NCBI GenBank assembly: GCA_009767595.1
Contig: VSDK01009747.1
Location: forward strand, 124,001 to 188,000
DNA from: Symbiodinium kawagutii
Lineage: Eukaryota > Sar > Dinophyceae > Suessiales > Symbiodiniaceae
Reading direction: 5' to 3'
Length of the DNA: 64,000 nucleotides
Below, one piece after another: positions 47,066 to 58,000 of the stretch. The first letter of the stretch is position 1; each line of letters begins with the position of its first letter. The position numbers were made by a program, and so were the translations under genes. The notes under the pieces are model-generated. The model was not told the origin of the DNA and did no database searches. It worked only from the letters and a program-made list of their open reading frames with translations.

Positions 47066-48834
47066 AATGATTTCCAGTGACCAACCATAACTTGGGGGAT
47101 CCGAACTTTTGAACAGATTCAAAATCTGGACTCCCAAATATGCCAACCATAACAGGGGCTTCCTACCTGTAGGAAACACTCGCCAGTGAACCCTGGTTGC
47201 GCCATCCCAAGGCTGCACACATGTTGCAACGTTGTAAGAATGGTGTTGTAAGAATGGTGTAACAGGTGGGGGCCCTGTGTCGTATGTTTGAGTGAACCTG
47301 GATCAACATGGATAAGCAATGATAATCATTGTTTTATTATGTGCATATGTGCCAATCTACATACTTTGTGTATACATCAAATTTTATGAAGTGTTATATT
47401 ACATGATATTAGCTAATCAACTATGTCACATGCATATCAGAGTTTATGTCCAAGTTCAATTGAACTGATTTGATTGAGGGTGTTGATCAGGCAAGCAGGA
47501 TGGAATGGCGTGCCAACACTCTTATGTTTGTAAAAGTCCCTTTGTTAAGGATCTGTGCACTGCAAGCAATTGTCAAAAAAACATGTGGATGCTTCAATTT
47601 ACTGCTTTCATTGGGACCTGATCGATTCACATTTGGAGCACAAAAAAACACAAAATATGCACCATTGATCTCTCGAGTAGAAATACGGGTTGTTGAGGAG
47701 GCTTCAAGCCTTGCGATTCAGATGTGAATTTGCTCCTGATGCAATCCGCCATGTTGAACTTGTATACAAAGTCCAAAGATTGTTGGTAGTTTCGAGCATT
47801 TTTGACTTTCCCACCTGTAGTAGCAAATGGTTGGTCAGTCGACAAGCAAAATTTTCAAAGAGATGGTTCAAGCACCAACCAGATGGGTGAGCTTGTTTGC
47901 GTTCACCTATAGGTTGACGTGAAGGTCGCCCACCCAGGTTGCGTAAGAACCCAGGGGCACATGCTTCTCTACGATGTAGCATGTGTCACCATCTCCATTT
48001 GCGGGGGTCTCCAAATTGGGGACCCAAAAAACCAACAATTAGAAATGGTAAATGACAGGGGACAATCAGGAACTTATGGTGAAATAACTACTGTACTAGT
48101 TGCGTGTTTCTCAAGTGGGTCTTGTTTGCCAGCCAGTGTGCACATTTACATATTTTTACACCATTTACAAGTATGTGTTTATATGTTGTGCAGGAACAAC
48201 AGGTATTTTCTCTATGTGCACATATTATTACACTTGTATAGTTTGAAGAAAGTTTACAAGTGTATATTTATATACACATCTGTGTATAGAAACATAATGA
48301 TCAGTAACTGTACATTGGAATGGCAGCACTCATTGTGACTCGACATATTACAAACAACATGTATGATTCAACAACAATATAGACATTTGTATATCAATGT
48401 AAATAGATCTAATTATATAGACATATCAGTACAAACAAGTATACATGTATATGCTTTAACAATTACATAACATCAAAATTGTACATGATACAATGTGTGT
48501 ATGTTTGTAGTCTATATCATGTATATACATGATCCCTTACAAATGAGATATGTTCATGATATACTACAACATATTTTCTTCATGTAAATGAATAAATAAA
48601 TAAATATATATATAATTAATTATAGAGATCCAAATAAAGGCTTACATATTACATGATACATAGATGGACTTCTTTTTTGATGTACACATATAATGTATGT
48701 ACATATGATATAAGTTGCAATATGAATGAAATATGTTAATACTAAACATGTACATATAATATATGGATACATATATAAAGAATGTCCATTATGAAGAATA
48801 TGTTTTCAAAATGCACATATAATATAAGTCGATA

Positions 48835-48943
48835 TGGGTGTTTCTCAAAATAGGGGACCCCCCAAATCATCCATTATTGATCACTTATAATAGTAAACCA
48901 GCCATAGCTTTGGGGTCCCCGATTCTGAGAAACCACCATATGT
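48835..48943. repeat. Palindromic element B copy
   Basis: ATGGGTGTTTCTCAAAATAG to TTCTGAGAAACCACCATAT; well preserved. Confidence 0.78.
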
Positions 48944-49039
48944 TATAAACCACCATAGGTTATAACATGTTTGCACTCCTGCAACGACGAGACGGACTGA
49001 TGGAAGTTAGCGGTGTCCGCGGCAACCAATGGTCGCCAG

Positions 49040-49109
49040 GTGGAGCCCTGCTCGCCCGGCTTGGAGGTTCGCCCACCACTGGCGACGAGATTCTTCAGCG
49101 ACCGAAGAT
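49040..49109 (+). other. Exon-like GC-rich island
   Basis: Starts after GCCAG|G and stays open in two frames (VEPCSPGLEVRPPLATRF or GALLARLGGSPTTGDE). Its composition contrasts with the AT-rich repeats around it. Not recognised. Confidence 0.3.
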
Positions 49110-49134
49110 GCGCGGTTTCGGATGGTTTTTAGGG

Positions 49135-49985
49135 GTTTCACATGGTAATTAATAGTGGTTTATAGTGGTAAATAATGGTGATTTGTCATTCTTATAGCGG
49201 TTTCTTATGGTTTATTGGGGTTCGTAATAGTGGTTATAGTGGGTAGTGATTAGAATGGGCAGAATATTAGGGTCAAGACTGGTCATCACTAGTGGTTATA
49301 GGAGTCAATTAATCATGGTTAAGAATAAGACATATTCTAATGAGTTGGGGTCAATAGTGCAGCACTTGGCATTTATAGCGTTTAACAATAGATAAGATGA
49401 TTGATAGTGGCTTTTAGGGGTTCAGAATGGTGATTAGTAGTGGCTATAGTCATTCTTATAGTGGTTTATGGGGTTCAAAAGTGGTTAATAGTGATTGGTA
49501 GTGGTTATAGGCATTGCGCAGAATTAAGAATGGTTATTTAGGGGGTTATAAAGGTGATTAGTAGCGCGCGATGTCACATTGATTAAGATTAATAGTGCTT
49601 GGCACCATGGTTTTCCGGTTGTTTTGCTGGTCAATAGAGGTGATTCATGTGGGTTATAGGCATCCTAATAGAGGTTCATAGTAGTTAAAAAGATGGTTTA
49701 TAGTCGTTTGTACTGGTTATTAGAGGTGATTAATTTTGGTGAATCATAGTCATCCTAATAGTGGTTTGTAGTAATCAATACCGATTAAGAGGTGGATTCG
49801 TATGGTTTACAAAGGTTATGATCATTAGTAGTGGTTAACAATAGGCATCAATAGGCGATCAGAACGAACAACAAGTTTGTCCGGTTGTGACTATTAACCA
49901 CTACTAATCACCATTGTTAACCTACAACTAATTTTAACCAGTTATGATTATTAGTAACCAACCGGTTAAACAACCAAGTTTGGCT
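49135..49985. repeat. Degenerate ATAGTGGTTTATAGTGG tract
   Basis: About 850 bp of repeated GTGGTTATAG, GGTTCATAG and GGTGATTAGTAG words. No gene seen. Confidence 0.7.
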
Positions 49986-51158
49986 TTGTCCAGTTCGTCA
50001 TGGCGGTGGCTCATCCCCATTTGTCGCAATAGGGAAGCCAATCAGCTATTGGGGTACATCATGAATGGACAACCCTATCTATGGTTGATGGTTTCAATAC
50101 TGTACAGGTAGTCATTGATCATACAACCCTATCAACCAGGTATGATATAAGGTACTGATATTTTCAACATTGGTTATTTTGGGTAATTGTCAATGTATTG
50201 ATCAATGAAAGTTCATGTAGACTACTATTGGATCATTATTAATAGCAAAGTTCAATGGCTTTAGTGATGATTCGCATTGGTCTATGATAGTTGATCGCAC
50301 TGTAGTTGCTCATGGTGAAGGGCTGCTGCTGATTGATGCTTCGAATTGGTGGCTGACTCATCATTCTGTCATAAACATATCAATGTATAGCTGGAATTCT
50401 AAAGCAAGTGACTTTGGCTGATCGGATCAACAGAGGATGACACAAATTGTTTTTCTTTTTGAGCGTACCGTTGTGGGTTGTTTGCGGACGTCATCAGCAT
50501 TTGTTTAGTTCTTGGATTTTGAGAAGCTGAAATACTGGAATTTCCATGGATTTGTTGATGAGATCCCTAGCTGACAAGGGAGTACTGCAGGACGTGTTTG
50601 TCGTAGGTCGCCCTGAGGGTCAGCTTCAATGAGATGGATGTGTCAGCAAACGTTGCGCTAGTGATACGTGTTCTTGTATCACCAGCCTGGTGCATTCATG
50701 CGGTATAGTGCACATTTAGTCACCGCATATATCAAAGATTAACCTTGGTAAAACCATCTATGGGGATCTGTCGGTTGATTCATTCTCAACTGACAAGGAA
50801 GCAAAAGATGCTAGTTCCCGATGCATCTATAGCTGATGCTTCATTTTTAAAGCATGCATAATCAATGCAGATTCAAATTCTGAATGATCAACCATGCATA
50901 GTTTGATGGCTAACTAAGTCCAAATCTAGCAACAAATGATTGTACTCAATCAAAGCAAGCAGCCTCTCGTAGAGACTGTACCATCATTTGATAGTCAGCG
51001 GTTCACCAGCTATAGTAGGTGTTTAACCATTGCTGTTGGTGATTATCCCCTATTAATTCCCATTACTAACCAGTGGACCCCCCGGAAAATTCGAATAGTG
51101 CTCAGTGGATGCAAGTGGTTCATTAAGAGTGAAACCATTGCTGCTTTGTCGCCGGGAG

Positions 51159-51221
51159 GTCCACGAGGAGGATGTGGATGATGAAGAAGGAGATGACTTC
51201 GCATTCACCGCGGGCGAATAT
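51159..51221 (+). other. Exon-like island encoding an acidic segment
   Basis: Reads VHEEDVDDEEGDDFAFTAGE after GGGAG|G. An acidic linker exon of an unidentified + strand gene between the LHC and diacylglycerol kinase genes is possible. Confidence 0.35.
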
Positions 51222-51239
51222 GGACCAGCCATGGTTAGC

Positions 51240-51645
51240 GTAACTGCGGTTAACAAAGTTTTGATTCCATGAGGAACAGAGGTTGTATATTTAATAATGC
51301 AAATATCCACTACGGTTGAATAGTGAGTGCAACCAAACAATCCCTCAACAATTTCGTTGTAATTGACCAAACCATTACCAAAGTTTTGATACCATGACTA
51401 GCAGCGATTATTCAGTTAACAAAGTTGTGATACCATGATTAACAGTGGTTGATTAGTTAACAAAGCTTTGATACCATGACTCACAGTGGTTAATAAGTCT
51501 ACGAAGTTTTGATACCATGACTAACGGTGGTTAGTTAGTCAACAAAGTTTTGATACCATGACTCACAGTGGTTAATAAGTGAACAAAGTTTTGATACCAT
51601 GACTAACAGTGGTTAATTAGTTGACAAAGGTTTGATACCATGATT
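51240..51645. repeat. 41-bp tandem repeat
   Basis: The words AACAAAGTTTTGATACCATG and ACAGTGGTTAATTAGT recur at about 41-bp spacing, about seven copies from 51372 plus a diverged one near 51250. Confidence 0.88.
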
Positions 51646-52140
51646 CGTAATGGTTCAGCAGATCGAACAGGACTTGGGTCAAAGGCCGCAATGGTAGGTA
51701 CTACTGGCAGCAAGCGATCCAAAGAGCAAAGATTGTGGATATTCAATACTCTGACTCTACTTCATTATGGCTTTTGCCATACTAGTGGCCTACTTGAATA
51801 TATAGTATTTTCCGATCATATCCTAGTATATTTACACGTTTGTTAGTTTACATATATATACATATATACTATGAATGTAGTATAGTAGTTAATCATCAAA
51901 TTCATCACGTACATCCACTTTGCATTGACAGATTCAATTTCAACACAAGCATGTGATATAGAGTCAGGAAAGCGGAAAAGTGCTTATATCTTGTATAGTT
52001 TGAAATAATAGGGACACGTACACATGCGTATACATATTCAAATACATGTTCATACACAGATATTATGCGTAATTCATGCACATGTTCTTCAAAAGTTCAT
52101 ATACATTTGCCTTTTCATACACATAATTACTTATATGCAG

Positions 52141-52345
52141 ATGCATATATATATATATATACACCTATACCTGGAGCCTAAAAGACCCTTGTTTGGGCAG
52201 GTGTGACCCTTGAAATTGACTGTTAACCTTCCAAAACAAAGGTCACTTGGGTTCTAGGTTTGTGTATATATATAAATATATTTTTAATATACATATATAT
52301 ATGTATATATATACAAATATTTTTGTATATATATATATATATAAA
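52141..52345. repeat. AT microsatellites flanking an element D copy
   Basis: TATATA runs at 52145-52160 and 52264-52345 on either side of the element D copy. Confidence 0.75.
52171..52259. repeat. Palindromic element D copy, diverged
   Basis: CCTGGAGCCTAAAAGACCC to AAGGTCACTTGGGTTCTAGG, inserted between two AT-rich microsatellites. Confidence 0.62.
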
Positions 52346-52407
52346 TATACATATGCACATCCAGGGGTATACCACGTTTTCCAGCAACGGCTGCAAACTT
52401 GGCTCAG

Positions 52408-52475
52408 CTGGTGACTCGCGGGGCGCTTCAAACGCCGTTGTTTCCGGGGTGGAGCGCTGCTGGGCAGCGAGCGAA
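52408..52475 (+). other. Exon-like GC-rich island
   Basis: Open frame LVTRGALQTPLFPGWS after GGCTCAG, surrounded by AT microsatellite on the left and GATGGTTAATG repeats on the right. Not recognised. Confidence 0.28.
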
Positions 52476-52494
52476 TGGCGAGCGCGAGGAGTTG

Positions 52495-52960
52495 ACGATG
52501 GGTGATGGCTGGTTGATGGCTGGTTAACTGATGGTTAATTGATGGTTAATGGTGGTTAATGGTGGTTAATGGTGGTTAATGGTGGTTCATGGTGGTTCAT
52601 TGATGGCTACTGATGGTTTAGTGATGCTTCATGATGGTTTATTGATGGTTAATGATGGTTAAAAGTGGTGATGATTAATGATAGTGGTTCATCGTAGTGC
52701 TTCAAAGTGGTTGATGGTTGATGGTTAGTAGTGGTTGATGATGGTTGATGGTTCATAGTGCTGATAATAATGGTTCATAATAGTGGTTTTTGATGATGGT
52801 TAATTTCATAGTCCTGATGATTAATGATTCATAGCTGTGATTGATTTCTGGGTGATGGTTGATGATGGTTTATAGTGGTTCATAGTGCTTAATATTGCTT
52901 AATAATGGTTGATGATTGTCAATGATGGCTAATGATTCTTAATATTGATGATGGTTTACT
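52495..52960. repeat. Degenerate GATGGTTAATGGTGG tract
   Basis: Long run of GGTTAATGGTGG, GGTTGATGATGG and related words, partly perfect near 52530-52590. Confidence 0.8.
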
Positions 52961-52978
52961 ATCTCCATGGGCTACAAG

Positions 52979-53097
52979 GTGGGCCCCCAACCAGCTATAA
53001 GTTGGCTTATAACTAGGGTAACTACCAGGCAAATGGTAGATCTAACCATAGTTGGATGGCCCAATAATCATGTTGTAACTAGGGTGGCCCAACTTGT
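52979..53097. repeat. Element F copy
   Basis: Shares GTGGGCCC..CACCAGCTATA, TAACTAGGGTA(A/G)CTACCA and TAACCATAGTTG with 54700-54805. Ends GGTGGGCCC and GGTGGCCC are imperfect inverted repeats. Confidence 0.55.
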
Positions 53098-53984
53098 AAG
53101 CTGGTTGATGGTGGTTCATGATGGTTATATAATGATGATAATCGATGATTGTTAACAATGGTCACTCATGGCTAATCAGCTGGTAATGATGGTGGATGAT
53201 GCTTAGTGTTGGCGAATGATGGATGATGGTTGCTGGTAAATGTTCATCGGTCAATAATGGTACTGAACAAGTGGCTAAGAATGGTGAATGGTAGTTCATG
53301 AGGATGGTGAAAGATGGAGAATGATATTTAAGGATGGTCAATGATGGTCTATGACAGGTAATCAGTATTGACAAGTAATGGTTCAATTCGGGATATATTG
53401 GATGGAAAATGTTCGAAACAAACATGGGGGTATCCATCAACGCTGGGTACTCCGCAAGTTATCACCCCTAGCTATGATCGTTTGAATGAATGCAAATGTT
53501 GTCTTGAAACCAATTATTGCAGTTCTGCTATTCAACCCCGATGTTTAGTTGTTACTAGAATTGGGGTTGTTACTAGCAGTTCTGCTATTCAACCCCAATT
53601 GTTACTATAGAATTGTTCCTACTGAAAACAACCCAATTCATTGGTAGTTGTGACACCCCCAGTCGTTTGTTTGGGACATCCCCAAGCATCCCAAGCGCCC
53701 AAACAGAATCGACGGGCTGAACCAAGCTGCCCATGGAAAGCCCCACAGCAGTATTCTCAGGTGGAGGTTTCTTACGCCATAGTGGACCCATCAAAAATGT
53801 TGGGTTCAATGCTATAGTTACTATAAATTGTTGATAAACTGGATGATGACTGGGGTTATCCCTATAACTTGAGAACCCACCAGGTGATTCAAGTTTCTAT
53901 TGATCACAGGTCGACTGCTCAAAACAACATCATCTCCAACTGCTTGGTCCAGCTGTTACTTGTGTCCAATTTGTTGGTTTTCAG

Positions 53985-54060
53985 GCAAGGTCACGCATAC
54001 CTGGATGGTTTGATCGTACAGATCTACACCGCTCACGGTTGGAAGTTTCCGCACCATTGA
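53985..54060 (+). other. Exon-like island ending in a stop
   Basis: After TTTTCAG|G the frame reads GHAYLDGLIVQIYTAHGW then KFPHH and TGA. It could be a terminal exon of an unidentified gene; chance is not excluded. Confidence 0.25.
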
Positions 54061-54150
54061 GCTTCCGTAGTGTGCCATGCACGTGATTTCAAACTTTCAG
54101 TTGCTTTTGCCAGGTTTTGGATTTTCAAAAGTGGTAGATCTGTAATGAAT

Positions 54151-54252
54151 GACTGGTTGGTGGTTTGATGGACATTTGTGATTTTCCCTAGCAATCAGTA
54201 ACAGATGGTTGGTTGACCAATATTTTTCATAGGGGTTGAAACCACCAACCAG
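54151..54252. repeat. Palindromic element C copy
   Basis: GACTGGTTGGTGGTTTGATG to GGTTGAAACCACCAACCAG. It is the uninterrupted form of the composite seen at 27290 and 56126. Confidence 0.8.
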
Positions 54253-54309
54253 ATAACTAAACACTATCAATTTAGCTATCCACGGCTTGCGATTTTCGAT
54301 CAGAACTGC

Positions 54310-54414
54310 TTTGGTGGTTCCTCAAAATAGGGGTACCCCCAAATCATTCCTTATATAATCAATTTTTAGTAGTAAAACGACCATTTTGGGGTACCTCTAC
54401 TTTGAGAAACACCC
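54310..54414. repeat. Palindromic element B copy
   Basis: TTGGTGGTTCCTCAAAATAG to TACTTTGAGAAACACCCAG. Lies about 50 bp right of an element C copy. Confidence 0.78.
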
Positions 54415-54699
54415 AGTATCACCCATTTATGAAGCGCTGCATTTCCCATTGTGGGGGGTTGGTCGGGTTGGTGGTCCAAGGTCAAATAGATGTTCACTGT
54501 CCAAGCTGGGAAATGTGTAATATGATGATGTCCAATCAGTGGACATGGCTGGATAGTGTCACCACCCTGGTTCGACCATCATGATTGGTAAGTGTCACCA
54601 ACTGGGAAGCTGTGATCATTGTGAACATTGCTGGCGATGGTTCGCTATCAATCATGCAGCATCATTGCCAATCATCCTGCCAGGTCTGATGGTTGCAAG

Positions 54700-54806
54700 G
54701 TGGGCCCTGTTCACCAGCTATAGTCGTGGGTCATAACTAGGGTAGCTACCACTTATGGAAGATATAACTACAGTTGAATAGCTGTATAAACCAAGTTATA
54801 ACGTTT
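54700..54806. repeat. Element F copy
   Basis: AAGGTGGGCCCTGTTCACCA and TAACTAGGGTAGCTACCA match the copy at 52979. Confidence 0.55.
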
Positions 54807-54985
54807 GGGGGGGGCACCTTGTATGGTTCGTTATTCATCCTTGTATGAAGCTAGTATGATCCATACAAGATCTTCTAGCTTGTATGGTCAATTCCTTGTT
54901 TGGTTCATGATGCTTCGTAAAATCACCCGTGAACCCATCCTTCAGCAACCCCCTGTGGCACCCGGTGCATCTCAGGCGCTGCGCC

Positions 54986-55043
54986 ATGTATACGAGTCAA
55001 CCCGGGCAGCCGGCGCCCGCGCCGCAAGCTTATTCGTGCCTTG
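54986..55043 (+). CDS. Diacylglycerol kinase-like exon 1 (start, Pro/Gln-rich)
   Basis: ATG then YTSQPGQPAPAPQAYS. A GC donor at 55044 gives the phase needed by the next exon; a GT at 55036 would not. It is tentative because the composition is low-complexity. Confidence 0.5.
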
Positions 55044-58000
55044 GCAGCTGATAGCGGATGGGCTTCGGCTGATGAACCCAATTAATCATTGACTAACCAT
55101 CAATTTACTACTAATCAACCATTAATCATCCATTGATTAACCCAAGGGTTAATCAACAAAGCTCGTTTTTGAAAGGAATGCACTGCCACGGTGCAGCTGA
55201 ACGATTTTGTGAACATGATTGTTTTGATCAACAGGAGCTATAGCATGCTGTAATCAAGATTTTGATGATGCCAAATGAGTCATCAGGATTATATGCTTGA
55301 AAGCTGTATAATCAGCAACCTCTGAGGAAGTAGCAATTCACGCTGTAGTAATTAATGCTGTGATCAGATCCCATGGCCATCAGCCAGTCTGGGATGGGTT
55401 AACGCTCATGGACAATAAATTGGACTTACGGAAGCATTCGCTAAACCTAACAGAAGGGCCTCTACCAGGGTTTCCTAACTGATAGAGTCACTCCAATCTT
55501 CATTTGGCTGTGGGTCAAAACCCTTAGTCTCCCTGGTTCCCCTAGCATTAGCCAGGCTGTTTTCCCTGTGATTTGCTTGGCCATTATAAGCCATAAACTT
55601 GATGGTTAACTGCTTGACCCAGCTCGAAATATCTGGTATATCCCCTATTGTTGGTTATCATCCCCTACTATTAACCATTAACCAGCTAGTTAACCATTGT
55701 TTAGCCATTATTGATGGTCAACTGCTTGACCCAGCTCGAAATATCTGGTATATCCCCTATTGTTGGTTATCATCCCCTACTATTAACCATTAACCAGCTA
55801 GTTAACCATTGTTTAGCCATTATTGATGGTCAACTGCTTGACCCAGCTCGGATTGAGTGCGCTTAGCCAGGGAAACACCTGGCCTTGTAGCTTTTGAAGT
55901 TGCCCGTGGACCCCACCCGGGCGCACCGAGGATTCCAAACTACTCCGCAGGCCCGGCAGTAGGACGTCGATGCAGCTGCAGCTGCAGCACTTGGGAGATG
56001 GGTTAATCATAGGACCAACCATGGCTAATAGTGGTTAACAGTGGTTAATAGTGGTTAATGATAGTTTGAAGCATGGTTGTTTAACCATTATTGGCATTTG
56101 AACCATGGTTAGTAGTGGTTAACAATAGGGGATAATAAGCAACAAACTATGGTTAAACAACTACTGGCTGGTGGTGTGATGGACATTTGGCGAGCTGGGT
56201 CAAGCAGTTAACCAGGATAATAACCAACAATAGTAGTGGGAAAACCATGGTCAATGATAGGGGAATCAGGGGTACAGGGTTTTGACCCACAGCCATTTTG
56301 CTATTTTCCCCCGTAAGCAAACTGTTGGTTGACAAATGTTTCATAGGGGTGGTTCAACCGCCAACCAGCAAAGATGCTTAAGAATGGTGAAACATGGTCA
56401 TAATGATTAATTCGATAATGTGGGTATTAAGTATCTCTGTGAGAGATGCTATCCATAGGTCAAAAATTGCAGCAGTTCTGCAGAGCTCAACCACAGTTGA
56501 ATTGCTACCTCGCCATGTCCATGGGTTCGCGTTAGCAAGACGTTCCGAACAGTCAACCGGTCCTTCTCATTGTTCAATACTCTGTGTACTTTTTAAAGGC
56601 TGTAGAAACGCTGAGACCAGTGCCACCCAGCAACCCACTATTCGACCTCCTCGAATAGTGTGCGAATGAAATCCGACTGGCTGCACTGACAGAGTCAGAC
56701 AGCAATGCACTGATTCTAGGCACAACCATGTTGGTTTCTCCATCAGTGGTGGTACCTAGCAACCATCCAACAATAGCCATCAATAGGAAAACCACTGGTT
56801 CTAACCACCATTTTGGACAAACCCGTATGGTTGTTTCTTGACATTGGGGCACCCCTAAATCATCGAATATAAAGCATTTGTATACTAATAAACCAACCAT
56901 TTTTGGGGTTCGAAATTTTGAGAAACCACCAAAATGATCATGGTACCCCAGGTGTCTAAAGATACGTGATGAAATTTCCTTGAAGGTGCAGATCCCTGGG
57001 CCAAAAGGTATAGTTTCTTCGAACAAATCAAACAAACACGAAAAATCCGAAAAAAGTCAAAAAAAAAAAAAAACGTGGAAAGCGCTTCCTCGGGCTGAGT
57101 TCGTGTCCGCTGCCAGGATATGTGCCCAGCATCCCACAAGGAGTGCCCTATGTCCAGGGGCCCAACGGCTACCCTGCCCAGGCCGGGCGCTTGATGACGC
57201 CCAGCTGTTGGAATCACTTGGTACTGTGAGGTGCTCATTTGGTTGGTGGTTTCTTAGGGGTTATAACCATGGTCAATTAACAATGGTTAAAAGGGGCTAA
57301 GAATAGTTCATACAGGTCAATCATAGGGGATTATAGTGGTTAATAGGGGTTATAACCATAAACAAACTGGCGATAATGGAGGATAATAAGCAACATTAAT
57401 GGTTGTACTTGATGGGTAAATTGATTATAACTTAACCCTTAATAGTGGTTCATAATAGGGGTGAATCACCAACAATAGTGGTTAAGTAACTACTGGTTGA
57501 TGGTTTTGAGCATTTTTCATTTTGCTGCGTACCAAATGGTTGGTTGGCTGACCAATCTCTTTTTTACAGAGGTTGATACCACCAACCACTTATTGTTGTG
57601 GGAAATAAGGTCATAGAATGGTTTCGACCACTGCACTTTGTTTCATTCTACAGATCTGTACATGTTTCATGACGGCCCATGCATTGGCTCTCCGGCTGAG
57701 AAGAGGAGTTTGAAAGGGAGTTGGTATGGATTGTTTACCGGTACACTCCGGTGATCTAACATAGCAATGGAAAATCACCATTTTTCTAGGGAAACCCTGG
57801 GAAATCAGCTATAACTGGTGGATTTTCAATTGCTATGTTAGATCACCAAAGGGTGATTTCAGTGTTCCTTTTTGATCTTTGGATTAGACTCCCGGTAATC
57901 TTTGATCTTTTAGATCTTCGGATTTGTTGCTTGCTTACTGGATCCCGTGTTCCATGACATGAGGATTCGATTTTGATAAGCCATGCTGACGCTTCATTTC

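Larger units (their letters stand above)
45254..54985. other. Region without a recognised gene
   Basis: Starts as the intron after LHC exon 30. It holds A, B, C, D and F elements, AT-rich sequence (47280-48830), GTGGTTATAG repeats, the 41-bp array and five exon-like islands listed separately. It may contain the LHC 3' end and a further small-exon gene. Confidence 0.55.
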
